Source of the DNA: Halogranum gelatinilyticum
Lineage (GTDB): Archaea; Halobacteriota; Halobacteria; Halobacteriales; Haloferacaceae
Length of the DNA: 64,000 nt
Reading direction: 5' to 3'
NCBI RefSeq assembly: GCF_900103715.1
Contig: NZ_FNHL01000001.1
Coordinates: 725,295 to 789,294, forward strand
The translations under genes and the position numbers were made by a program. This document shows positions 43,520 to 51,245 of this stretch, piece by piece; position 1 is the stretch's first letter; each line of letters opens with the position of its first letter. The notes under the pieces are model-generated. The model saw only the letters and a list, made by a program, of their open reading frames with translations. It made no database searches and was not told the origin of the DNA.

Positions 43520-43927
43520 ATGGCTCCCACCGACCGGCGCGCACTCGTTGCGGTCCTCGTCAGCGTCGTCGGGCTGACCGTCGGTCTCGTGGGCGCAGGC
43601 CACGTCTACTTGCGGGAGTGGCGACGTGCTTTTGCCTGGTTCGCGCTCGTCCTCGGGACCGGGCTCGTCCTCACGTCGATCTTCGCCGACCCGCTCGACG
43701 CGACGCCGGAGTCGTTGCCGCTCACGGTGACGCTGCCGGTACTCGTGTTGGTCTCGTTGAGCGTCTACGACGCCTACTCGCTCGGGCAGCGACAGGCCGT
43801 CGGCGGGTCGGACGCGGACGTGCCGACCTGTCCGCACTGCGGCGGCGCGCTCGACCCGACGCTCGACTTCTGTCACTGGTGTACGCAGCCGCTCGCGACC
43901 GAGCAGTCGGCCGACGTCGACACGTAG
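43520..43927 (+). CDS. Membrane protein with C-terminal zinc ribbon
   Basis: 135 aa. Three hydrophobic segments (VAVLVSVVGLTVGLVGAGHVYL, FAWFALVLGTGLVLTSIF, LPLTVTLPVLVLVSLSVYDAYSL) are followed by a rubredoxin-like zinc ribbon CPHCGGALDPTLDFCHWC near the C-terminus. This looks like a haloarchaeal DUF7575-type protein. The ribbon is probably cytoplasmic and may bind protein or RNA near the membrane. It follows aroD by 26 nt on the same strand and may share its transcript. Function unknown. Confidence 0.83.
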   Translation: MAPTDRRALVAVLVSVVGLTVGLVGAGHVYLREWRRAFAWFALVLGTGLVLTSIFADPLDATPESLPLTVTLPVLVLVSLSVYDAYSLGQRQAVGGSDADVPTCPHCGGALDPTLDFCHWCTQPLATEQSADVDT

Positions 43928-43954
43928 AAAGAGCCTCCGAACGGCGACTTGCTG

Positions 43955-45139
43955 CTATTTCTCGATGATGCTCTCTTCGACGGCCTCGCCGAAGTGTCGC
44001 GCCGTGTCCTCGTAGTAGACGAGCATCTCGTCGCCCTCTTGGAGGTCGGTGACAGCCTTCCGACCCTCGCTCGTGGGGACCTTGATGGTCTCGGCGTTCT
44101 GCAGCAGCGTCTCGATGCGGTCGCCGCCGACGTCGGCCTCGACGCGGAACATCGGCCGCTTCTCGATCTTCACGCGGCCGACGATGGCCTCGCGGGTCTG
44201 TCCGTCCGTGTTGACGACCTGCACCTCGTCGCCGCTCTTGAGTTCCGAGAGATACTTCGTCTCGCCGCCGGGCGTCCGGACGTAGGCGTGGACGGCACCC
44301 GCGTTGACGCGGAACGGGCGCGAGGCGACGTAGGGCGACTCGGCGGTCTCGGCGTGGACGAAGAAGAGGCCGCGACCCATCGAGCCGACGAGCATCCCCT
44401 CGTCGTGTTCGAGGAGGTTCCCGGTGTCGACGCAGACGCGGTCGGCCATGCCGGTTCGTTCGACGGCGGTCACTTCGGCCCACGTCAGCTCTAGCGTCTC
44501 GCGCTCGGCGGCGTCGCGGACCTCGACCGTCTTGCGGATCTCGTCGGGGCTGTCGGAGTCCAGCAGGACGCCGTCGGCACCGAGTTCGAGCGTCTCGAAC
44601 GCGGTCTTGGCCTCCTCGGCCGTCGTCACGCCAGTGATGAGGTCCGTCTCGTCGCCGATGCGGGCGATGAGGTTCTCCAGCGGGATGATCTGCCAGTTCT
44701 CGCCGACGACGAGCGTGAACTCGGCGTCGTGGGCGGCCTCCTCGGCGAAGGACTCGTAGTCCTGGTCGAAGATGCGGACGTAGGCACCCTGTGCGCGGTC
44801 GTCGTTGCGGCGGAGCGTCGTCAGGTCCGCAGAGCCGGAGAAGTCCGAGGGGAGGTCGACCGTGCCGTCGCCTTCGCCGTCCTTGCCGACGATGTAGGCG
44901 TCCGCGCGGGCGACCGGCTCGCCCTCACCGGCCTGCTCTTCGGCGTCGAGGACGAACGCCTCGGCGTCCTGCAGGAAGGCGGCGACCTTCACGTCGCCGA
45001 GGTCGCGGACGCGGCCGACGTCGTCCTCGTCGACGAGGACCCAGTCGACGCCGGATTCGAGACCGGCCGTGATTCGCTTCTTTCGTGTCTCCCAGTCGCC
45101 GACGGTGCTGTCGGCCTTCAGCCAGACGCTGCGTGTCAT
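43955..45139 (-). CDS. aroB': 3-dehydroquinate synthase II
   Basis: 394 aa, matching archaeal DHQ synthase II (MJ1249 family), which is unrelated to bacterial AroB. Characteristic parts are SVWLKADSTVGDWETRKKRITAGLESG, WQIIPLENLIARIG, MADRVCVDTGNLLEHDEGMLVGSMGRGLFFVHAE and SRPFRVNAGAVHAYVRTPGG. It oxidatively deaminates and cyclises 2-amino-3,7-dideoxy-D-threo-hept-6-ulosonate to 3-dehydroquinate, using NAD. It lies 165 nt downstream of aroA' on the same strand. The two catalyse successive steps, and AroD is the next one. Confidence 0.96.
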   Translation of the reverse strand: MTRSVWLKADSTVGDWETRKKRITAGLESGVDWVLVDEDDVGRVRDLGDVKVAAFLQDAEAFVLDAEEQAGEGEPVARADAYIVGKDGEGDGTVDLPSDFSGSADLTTLRRNDDRAQGAYVRIFDQDYESFAEEAAHDAEFTLVVGENWQIIPLENLIARIGDETDLITGVTTAEEAKTAFETLELGADGVLLDSDSPDEIRKTVEVRDAAERETLELTWAEVTAVERTGMADRVCVDTGNLLEHDEGMLVGSMGRGLFFVHAETAESPYVASRPFRVNAGAVHAYVRTPGGETKYLSELKSGDEVQVVNTDGQTREAIVGRVKIEKRPMFRVEADVGGDRIETLLQNAETIKVPTSEGRKAVTDLQEGDEMLVYYEDTARHFGEAVEESIIEK

Positions 45140-45253
45140 TACCGCACTCTTTCCGTGACGGTGGCTTGAACGTGGCGGATGGGACAGTCGTCGCCGGGGG
45201 TGATTCGGGCCGACGGCGCGCTGTCGAGGCGACGGTCAGATGGAAAACGAGCA

Positions 45254-45269
45254 TCGGTGGGACCACCGA
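45254..45269. repeat. 16-bp palindrome between aroA' and DHQ synthase II genes
   Basis: TCGGTGG-GA-CCACCGA has perfect 7-bp arms separated by 2 bp. The small spacer favours a DNA-binding protein over an RNA hairpin. It lies 115 nt upstream of the DHQ synthase II start and 36 nt downstream of the aroA' stop. It could be an operator for the former or a 3' structure of the latter. Confidence 0.4.
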
Positions 45270-45304
45270 GCGAAGGAAGGGGCGGGCGACGTGGTGTCGA
45301 CGGA

Positions 45305-46099
45305 TTACTCGTCGGGGGCGAGTTCCGCGACGTCCAGTGCCTCCTCGGCACTCAGGTCGTCGTGGATGACCGCCGAGACGGCGCGGGCGATGGCCTCGGG
45401 GTCGTCGTGCTGGAAGATGCTGCGGCCCATCGAGACTCCGGCGGCCCCGGCGTCCATCGTGCCGCGGACCATCTCGACGGTGTGTCGGTTCGTTCCCTTG
45501 CTGCCGCCGGCGATGACGACCGGGAGCGTCGTCGAGTCGACGACGTGGCGGAAGCTCTCGGCGTCGCCGCTGTAGGCGGTCTTGACGACGTCGGCTCCGA
45601 GTTCTTCGGCGAGGCGGACGGCGTGACCGAGGCTCTCGGGGTCCTGTTCGTCTATACCAGGACCGCGAGCGTAGGCCATCGCGAGGACGGGAATGCCGAA
45701 GCGGTGGGCCGTCTCGGTCAGCTCGCCGAGCTGGGTCATCTGCTTCGGCTCGTAGTCGCTGCCGACGTTGATGTGGAAGGAGACGGCGTCGGCACCGACG
45801 CGGATGGCCTCTTCCACGCTTCCGGTCAGCCGCTTGTCGTTCTCGTCGGGACCGATGACCGTCGACGCGTTGAGGTGGACGATGTAGCCCTTGCCGTTCT
45901 TGTGCGGATGGACGCGTTTCGCCGTGCCTTTGTGCGTGAGGACGGCGTCGGCCCCGCCGCGCGTGATGGCGTCGACGGTCGATTCGAGGTCTTTCAGGCC
46001 CTTGACCGGGCCGAGTGTGATCCCGTGGTCCATCGGGACGATGAGGTAGCGGTCGTCTGTCGAGATGCGGTCGAGTCGAGAGCGGAGTCCTGCGTTCAT
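45305..46099 (-). CDS. aroA': 2-amino-3,7-dideoxy-D-threo-hept-6-ulosonate synthase
   Basis: 264 aa, class I aldolase-like TIM barrel (MJ0400 family). Motifs are RYLIVPMDHGITLGPVKGL, GADAVLTHKGTAKRV, VSFHINVGSDYEPKQM, GADVVKTAYSGDAESFRHVV with the Schiff-base Lys in VKTAY, and VVIAGGSKGTNR for phosphate binding. It performs the first step of the archaeal route to dehydroquinate, by transaldol reaction with aspartate semialdehyde. It follows trpA by 33 nt on the same strand, so it is probably the last gene of the trpCBA-aroA' transcript. This links the common aromatic pathway to tryptophan synthesis. Confidence 0.95.
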   Translation of the reverse strand: MNAGLRSRLDRISTDDRYLIVPMDHGITLGPVKGLKDLESTVDAITRGGADAVLTHKGTAKRVHPHKNGKGYIVHLNASTVIGPDENDKRLTGSVEEAIRVGADAVSFHINVGSDYEPKQMTQLGELTETAHRFGIPVLAMAYARGPGIDEQDPESLGHAVRLAEELGADVVKTAYSGDAESFRHVVDSTTLPVVIAGGSKGTNRHTVEMVRGTMDAGAAGVSMGRSIFQHDDPEAIARAVSAVIHDDLSAEEALDVAELAPDE

Positions 46100-46132
46100 G
46101 TTCGAGATATGTGAATCTGTGTCAAGCTGTCC

Positions 46133-46975
46133 TTATTGCCGTTCCGGATGCGGTACACGTTGCTCGGCACCGCGGACGGCACCGGCTTTCAGTTCGCGGG
46201 CCTTCTCCTCCAGGCGGGCGGCCACCTCGGCCGCGCTGTCGCCGTCTTCGTGGCCCTGCGCGACGATATCGACGAGCGCGCTGCCGACGATGATGCCGTC
46301 CGCGCCGCCAGCGACGATGTTCGCGGCGTGGTCGCCGGTCTTGATACCGAAGCCGACCGCCTTCGGGACGTCCCAGTCGGCGAGCCGTTCGAGGCTCTGG
46401 CCGGTCTCCTCGGAGACGTCGTCCTGCGCGCCGGTGACGCCGAGGCGGGCCTGCACGTAGACGTAGCCCGAGACCTGGTCCATGATGCGCGTGAGCCGGT
46501 CGCCCTGCGTCGTCGGCGCGACGATGAAGACGAGATCGAGGTCGAACTCGTCGCAGGCCTCGCGCAGCGGCCCGGCTTCCTCGGCCGGGAGGTCGGGGAC
46601 GACGAAGCCGTCGAGACCGACTTGGGACGCTTTCTCGACGAAGGGGCGCGGTCCCTGTTCTTCTCCATACTGGTAGATGAGATTGTAGTACGTCATGCAG
46701 ACGAGCGGGACGTCGACGTCGAGGTCCTCGACGAACTCGAAGAACCGCGTCGGCGTCATCCCGCCTTCCAGCGAGCGGACGACGGCCGACTGGATGGTCG
46801 GTCCCTCGGCGATGGGTTCCGAGAAGGGCAGACCGAGTTCGATGAGGTCCGCACCGCCGCGTTCGAGTGCCTCGACGTATTCGAGCGACGACTCGTAGTC
46901 CGGGTCGCCGACAGCCAAATAGGGGATGAACGCCGGGTCGTCGGGGTCGGCGAAGACCTCGGGGATTCGGCTCAT
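46133..46975 (-). CDS. trpA: Tryptophan synthase alpha chain
   Basis: 280 aa TIM barrel. [21 protein letters not shown] contains the catalytic Glu (in ELG). The second catalytic acid, Asp60 in Salmonella ADGP, is Glu here (AEGP), a conservative change. [42 protein letters not shown] and [28 protein letters not shown] are the other family blocks. It cleaves indole-3-glycerol phosphate to indole, which TrpB uses. Its ATG overlaps the trpB stop by one base, so the two are translationally coupled. Confidence 0.96.
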   Translation of the reverse strand: MSRIPEVFADPDDPAFIPYLAVGDPDYESSLEYVEALERGGADLIELGLPFSEPIAEGPTIQSAVVRSLEGGMTPTRFFEFVEDLDVDVPLVCMTYYNLIYQYGEEQGPRPFVEKASQVGLDGFVVPDLPAEEAGPLREACDEFDLDLVFIVAPTTQGDRLTRIMDQVSGYVYVQARLGVTGAQDDVSEETGQSLERLADWDVPKAVGFGIKTGDHAANIVAGGADGIIVGSALVDIVAQGHEDGDSAAEVAARLEEKARELKAGAVRGAEQRVPHPERQ

Positions 46976-48243
46976 TAGAGTCCCCCGATGAACATATCCA
47001 TGTCCGGTGCGTTCGGGATGTCGCGTTTGGCGGTCTCCTCGATAGCGGACTCTAAATCTTTGTCGCCGCGGCCGGAGACGTTGACGACGACCGTTTCACC
47101 CAACTGCTCGTACTCCTCGTGGAGGTACGCGAAGGCGTGGGCGGTCTCCAGTGCCGGGATGATGCCCTCCTCCTGCGACAGGCGGTGGAAGGCTTCCAGT
47201 GCGGCGTCGTCGTCGACGTTGACGGGCGTCACGCGGCCCTCGTCGACGAGATACGCGAGTTCGGGACCGACACCGGCGTAATCGAGTCCGGAGGAGACGC
47301 TGTGGGACTCCATAATCTGGCCGTCGCGGTCCTGGAGGAGCTTCGTCCGCGCGCCGTGGAGGACGCCTTCGTCGCCCGTCGAGAGCGACGCGGAGTTCGG
47401 GGCGACGCCTTTCTCCTCGTCGACCTGGAGACTGCTGCCGCCAGCCTCGACGGCGTACAGCCCGACGTCCGCGTCCTCGACGAAGTTGGCGAAGGCACCC
47501 ATCGTGTTCGAACCGCCGCCCGCGCAGGCGAGTACGGAGTCCGGCAGGCCGCCGAACTGCTCTTTGGACTGTCGGCGGGCCTCCTCCGAAATTACGGCTT
47601 GGAAGTCCCGAACCATGCTCGGGAACGGATGGGGACCGACGACCGACCCGATGACGTAGTGGGTCGTCTCGACGGTCGTCGCCCAGTCACGCATCGTCTC
47701 CGAGATGGCCTCCTTCAGCGTGCCGCGGCCGACGGTCACGGGGTTGACCTCCGCGCCGTTGATGCGCATCCGGAAGACGTTGGGCCGCTGGCGGTTGATG
47801 TCGCGCTTGCCCATGTAGATCTCACAGGGCATCCCGAGATGGGCGGCCGCCATCGCCGTCGCGGTGCCGTGTTGGCCCGCGCCGGTCTCGGCGACGATCC
47901 GCTCTTTGCCCATATATTTCGCCAGAAGCACCTGACCGAGCGCGTTGTTCAGCTTGTGCGCGCCGCCGTGGAGCAGGTCCTCGCGCTTGAGGTAGACCTC
48001 TCTCCCGTATCGCTCCGAGAGCCGGTCCGCCCGCTGGAGCGGCGTTGGTCGGCCGCCGAAGTCGCGGATGCGGCGGCGGAACTCGTCCATGAAGCCGTCC
48101 TCGTTGTTCAGGACGTACCGCTCGTACGCGTCCTCGAGTTCTTCGATGGCGGGCATCAGTGCCTCCGGCACGTACTGGCCGCCGTAGTCACCGAACTTCC
48201 CGTCTGTTCTGTTCGCCTCGACGCCGTCTGAATCCGTACTCAT
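46975..48243 (-). CDS. trpB: Tryptophan synthase beta chain
   Basis: 422 aa. The PLP lysine is Lys97 in [32 protein letters not shown] starts the domain, [16 protein letters not shown] is the catalytic Glu region, and [12 protein letters not shown] binds the PLP phosphate. The short N-terminus marks it as the TrpB1 type that pairs with TrpA, which is encoded directly downstream. It joins indole and serine to give tryptophan. It starts 4 nt inside the end of trpC, so the trpC-trpB-trpA order is translationally coupled. Confidence 0.97.
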   Translation of the reverse strand: MSTDSDGVEANRTDGKFGDYGGQYVPEALMPAIEELEDAYERYVLNNEDGFMDEFRRRIRDFGGRPTPLQRADRLSERYGREVYLKREDLLHGGAHKLNNALGQVLLAKYMGKERIVAETGAGQHGTATAMAAAHLGMPCEIYMGKRDINRQRPNVFRMRINGAEVNPVTVGRGTLKEAISETMRDWATTVETTHYVIGSVVGPHPFPSMVRDFQAVISEEARRQSKEQFGGLPDSVLACAGGGSNTMGAFANFVEDADVGLYAVEAGGSSLQVDEEKGVAPNSASLSTGDEGVLHGARTKLLQDRDGQIMESHSVSSGLDYAGVGPELAYLVDEGRVTPVNVDDDAALEAFHRLSQEEGIIPALETAHAFAYLHEEYEQLGETVVVNVSGRGDKDLESAIEETAKRDIPNAPDMDMFIGGL

Positions 48244-49013
48244 GTCTGTGTCTCCTGTGTCGCGTTCGTGAACCGCTGGACGTTCTCTCGCACGTCTCCA
48301 TCCATAATCGCCGTCCCGACGAGGAGGGCGTCGGCACCGGCCGCCCGCATCCGACGCACGTCGTCGACGGACGACACGCCACTCTCCGCGATGAGTGTCA
48401 CGTCGTCGGGGGCCTCCTGTGCGACCGTCTCGAACGTCGCGAGGTCTACCTCCAACTTGGCGAGGTCACGGTTATTGATACCGATGATGGAAGCACCTGC
48501 CGCGAGTGCCGCTTCCAGCTCTGCGACGCTATGGACCTCGACGAGTGCCTGAAAACCGCGGGACTCCGCGGCCTCGACGAGGCCAGCGAGGTCGTCGACG
48601 AACCGCGCGATGAGCAGAATCACGTCGGACTCGACGACGTCGAGTTGGTCCTCGCGCACGACGAAGTCCTTCCGCAGGACGGGGACGTCGACCGCTTCTC
48701 GAATCCGTTCGAGGTTCTCCGTCGACCCGCCGAAGTGCTCGGGTTCGGTCAGCACCGACAGGGCGGCGGCCCCACCGGCGACCATCTCTTCGGCCAGTTC
48801 GACGGGGTCGTCGTCGCGCGTCCCCTCGGTCGTCGGACTGGTCGGCTTGACCTCCGAGATGATCGGGACGCGGCCGTCGGCTTCCACAGCGTCGAAGGCG
48901 TCGGTGAGCGACCGTGCGTCGACGGCGAGCCGTTCCGACCCGCCCTCGCGCTCGGCGGCGGCGTCGAGAATAGCGCGCACCGCTGGCGCAACCTCTTCCT
49001 CGTTAGCGTTCAT
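48240..49013 (-). CDS. trpC: Indole-3-glycerol phosphate synthase
   Basis: 257 aa TIM barrel. [16 protein letters not shown] holds the catalytic Lys of the KPTSP motif. [30 protein letters not shown] with the general-acid Lys, [30 protein letters not shown] and [16 protein letters not shown] follow in family order. It forms indole-3-glycerol phosphate from CdRP. It is the first gene of trpC-trpB-trpA-aroA'. The ATG at 49011-49013 (MNANEEEV) is preferred. Two TGTACA palindromes sit in the promoter directly upstream. trpD, trpE, trpF and trpG are not in the window. Confidence 0.96.
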   Translation of the reverse strand: MNANEEEVAPAVRAILDAAAEREGGSERLAVDARSLTDAFDAVEADGRVPIISEVKPTSPTTEGTRDDDPVELAEEMVAGGAAALSVLTEPEHFGGSTENLERIREAVDVPVLRKDFVVREDQLDVVESDVILLIARFVDDLAGLVEAAESRGFQALVEVHSVAELEAALAAGASIIGINNRDLAKLEVDLATFETVAQEAPDDVTLIAESGVSSVDDVRRMRAAGADALLVGTAIMDGDVRENVQRFTNATQETQT

Positions 49014-49015
49014 CG

Positions 49016-49042
49016 TTGTACAATAACGGACGTATCTGTACA
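49016..49042. promoter_or_regulatory. Paired TGTACA palindromes in trpC promoter
   Basis: TTGTACAA (49016-49023) and TGTACA (49037-49042) have centres exactly 20 bp apart, about two helical turns, in the 84-bp region between trpC and the divergent MGMT-like gene. The distal copy is part of CTTTTGTACAG, which lies at TATA distance from the trpC start. A bound protein could block the preinitiation complex, so this is a candidate trp operator. Confidence 0.5.
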
Positions 49043-49097
49043 AAAGGCTTGTGTCCCTGACTCAAGCTTGAAGGGTCGGACGGCCCTCGGATGGCAT

Positions 49098-49550
49098 ATG
49101 CAAGACGCCGGAATCTACGCTCGCGAATTCGACGCGCTGGGCCGTGCGGTCCAACTCGGTGTCGCCAGCGGGCAGGTCATCAACGTCTCCTTTCCCGACA
49201 CGCCCCCTGCAGACGCCGAGCGCGACCATCCGCTGCTCGACCGGCTCGCCGACTACCTCGCGGGCGAGAACGACCACTTCGACGACGTGCCCGTCGCGCT
49301 GACAGTCCCGACCGACCAGCGTCGCGTGCTCGACGCGGTCCGCAAGCTCCCCTACGGCGAGACCGTCTCGGTCGACCGGGTCGCACGGCTCGCGGGCTTG
49401 GACGACGAGGACGAGGAAGACGTGGCGACGGTCCGACAGGCACTCCGGGCCAACCCGGTGCCGCTGTTCATCCCGGACCACCGCGTGAGCGGCGCGTCGG
49501 GTGCGACCCCCGACGACGTCGCCGAGCGGCTGCGCGTGGTCGAACGCTGA
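49098..49550 (+). CDS. MGMT-like protein lacking the catalytic cysteine
   Basis: 150 aa. The C-terminal half is the DNA-binding domain of O6-alkylguanine transferases: VLDAVRKLPYGETVSVDRVARLAG, then VRQALRANPVPLFIPDHRVSG. The acceptor motif PCHRV reads PDHRV, so Cys is Asp127 and alkyl transfer is not possible. The Gly/Tyr loop after it is also missing. Alkyltransferase-like proteins (ATL) keep base-flipping and flag lesions for excision repair, usually with Trp at this site. A similar non-enzymatic role is plausible. It is divergent from trpC. Confidence 0.82.
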   Translation: MQDAGIYAREFDALGRAVQLGVASGQVINVSFPDTPPADAERDHPLLDRLADYLAGENDHFDDVPVALTVPTDQRRVLDAVRKLPYGETVSVDRVARLAGLDDEDEEDVATVRQALRANPVPLFIPDHRVSGASGATPDDVAERLRVVER

Positions 49551-49561
49551 TTAGAATTAGA

Positions 49562-49903
49562 CTACCTGTTTTTCGCCCGTGCGTAGAGATACAGCCCGAG
49601 TCCCGCGAGGAGCAGGATGTTCGACGTCGTCGCCGCGATGGCGAGTCCGGTGAGGAGTTCGACTGCCTGTGCGACGCCGGAGCCGAGGAACGCCACGCCG
49701 GTCGTCACACCCAACGTCTCGCCGTTGCTGGTCGCGACGATGAGTACGCCGACGACGGCGATGGCGACGCTGAAGATGACGTCGACGAGCAGCGAGACCA
49801 GCGGGTCGCCGGTGGCGATGGTGTAGAGGACGAGCACGACGTAGACGAGTAAGAACGCCCGCAGGAGGTTCTGCTGACGGCTCGTGATTTCGGAAACTGA
49901 CAT
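49562..49903 (-). CDS. Small membrane protein, three TM
   Basis: 113 aa. After a short polar start (MSVSEITSRQQNLL) come hydrophobic segments FLLVYVVLVLYTIA, LLVDVIFSVAIAVVGVLIVA, VTTGVAFLGSGVAQAVELLTGL and ILLLAGLGLYLYARA. No family motif is visible. It lies in a run of minus-strand membrane protein genes between the MGMT-like gene and lonB. The next gene upstream (49961-50362) is 57 nt away and may share its transcript. Function unknown. Confidence 0.72.
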   Translation of the reverse strand: MSVSEITSRQQNLLRAFLLVYVVLVLYTIATGDPLVSLLVDVIFSVAIAVVGVLIVATSNGETLGVTTGVAFLGSGVAQAVELLTGLAIAATTSNILLLAGLGLYLYARAKNR

Positions 49904-49960
49904 ACTCGCCTTCCGTGCCCGCGGCACTTGACTGCAGCGTCCGACGCGCGAGGCCGCCCG

Positions 49961-50362
49961 CTACGACCCACCTGCCCGAACGTCCTTCGACGTCCCGAGT
50001 GTCTTGACCGCGTGGCCGCCGCCGTAGGCGACGGCGGCGAGGAACGCGAAGAGTGCCAAGGTCGTGAGTACACCTTCGGGGTTCGTGTAGGCCGCGACGA
50101 CCATCGCGGCCGTCGAGAAGACCAACAGCCCGACCGAGACGGCTCGCTCGCGACGGCCGAGGCGACGCAGGAACTCGACGTAGAACGTGACGAAGCCGAT
50201 TAGCCCGACGCCGTACTCCGCACCGTCAGGCCAGAAGGTGGTATCGAGCGCGGCGTCGGCGAGTGCGGCACTGCCGAAGGCGAGACAGAGTGCGAGGCCG
50301 ACGCCCGCGACGAGGTCGGTCGCGTCGAGCGCGCGGTCGGCGTCGAACGGAGAGGGGACCAT
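49961..50362 (-). CDS. Small membrane protein, four TM
   Basis: 133 aa with four hydrophobic stretches (LVAGVGLALCLAFGSAAL, YGVGLIGFVTFYVEFL, AVSVGLLVFSTAAMVVAAY, VLTTLALFAFLAAVAYGGGHAV) and a short polar C-terminus. The sequence gives no recognised family. It begins 31 nt after the CPBP protease gene on the same strand. The two, together with the three-TM gene that follows, probably form one transcription unit. Function unknown. Confidence 0.72.
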   Translation of the reverse strand: MVPSPFDADRALDATDLVAGVGLALCLAFGSAALADAALDTTFWPDGAEYGVGLIGFVTFYVEFLRRLGRRERAVSVGLLVFSTAAMVVAAYTNPEGVLTTLALFAFLAAVAYGGGHAVKTLGTSKDVRAGGS

Positions 50363-50393
50363 AGTCGATCCTCGGCCGGACTTGTACTAAAAC

Positions 50394-51245
50394 CTACACC
50401 CACTCGACGTCCAGCCCCTCGTGGACGACGAACTCCAGGGCGTTGACGAGGTAGTGGGCGACGAAGACCACCAGAAAGCTCCCGGTGAGCACGAACGCCG
50501 CCGCGAGGACGAAGCCCAGCGTCCCCGTGACGACGATGCCACCCGGTCCCTGCGCGCCGTGGCCGAGCGCGAACGCGACCGACGAGAGGACGGCGAGGAG
50601 CCACGGCGAGACGCCGAAGCCCGCGCTGACGACGCCGACGAGCGCGGCCCGAAAGAGCAACTCCTCGAACCCCGCGATGACTGGCAGGACGACGAGTAGC
50701 AGGACAGCCCACCCCGCCGCGGAGTCGGGGGCAAGTGCCTGTCGCAGCTCCTCGGAGCTGGCGATGCCGACGCGCTCGCCCGCGGCGGCTCCGAGTTCGT
50801 TGACGACGTAGAGACCGACGCCGAGCGCGGTGCCGACGGCGAGCATGAGCGGACTGACGTCGCCGGAACCTAAGCCGAGTGCCGACAGCGGCACCTCGGT
50901 GAACCACGCGCCGACGACGAGGAGCACGCCGAACAGCCCCTGGGAGACGGCGACGTTGACGAGGAGTGACGCCGTCGACATCTCGTCGATGCCGGACTGT
51001 CGGTGTCCCTGTGGCTGGTCGAGTGCCTCCCAGCGTCGGTTGTGTGCGTCGACACCGCCGTCGGCGCTCGGCTGTGTGTGATATGGGTCCTCGTCTCGAC
51101 GCTTCAGCGGCCGGTCGAGGTCCACGGCACGTCGCTGACGCTCGTCGTCAGCGTCGGAAAAAACCGCCTTCGAGGCGTGTGCGAGGAGGAGAAGCAGACC
51201 GAGGACGACGCCCGCGAATCCCGCGAACGCCGTCCAGTCGGTCAT
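50394..51245 (-). CDS. CPBP family intramembrane metalloprotease (second copy)
   Basis: 283 aa. A first helix (FAGFAGVVLGLLLLLAHAS) is followed by an unusually long polar loop of about 60 residues. Then comes the CPBP core: VIAGFEELLFRAALVG (EE and R), FALGHGAQGPGG (His) and VVFVAHYLVNALEF (His, Asn). Site residues look intact. The long hydrophilic insertion after the first helix (RRAVDLDRPLKRRDEDPYHT) is absent from the copy at 24.5 kb. The start overlaps the lonB stop region by one base junction, so lonB and this gene are adjacent on one strand and may be co-transcribed. Confidence 0.88.
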   Translation of the reverse strand: MTDWTAFAGFAGVVLGLLLLLAHASKAVFSDADDERQRRAVDLDRPLKRRDEDPYHTQPSADGGVDAHNRRWEALDQPQGHRQSGIDEMSTASLLVNVAVSQGLFGVLLVVGAWFTEVPLSALGLGSGDVSPLMLAVGTALGVGLYVVNELGAAAGERVGIASSEELRQALAPDSAAGWAVLLLVVLPVIAGFEELLFRAALVGVVSAGFGVSPWLLAVLSSVAFALGHGAQGPGGIVVTGTLGFVLAAAFVLTGSFLVVFVAHYLVNALEFVVHEGLDVEWV

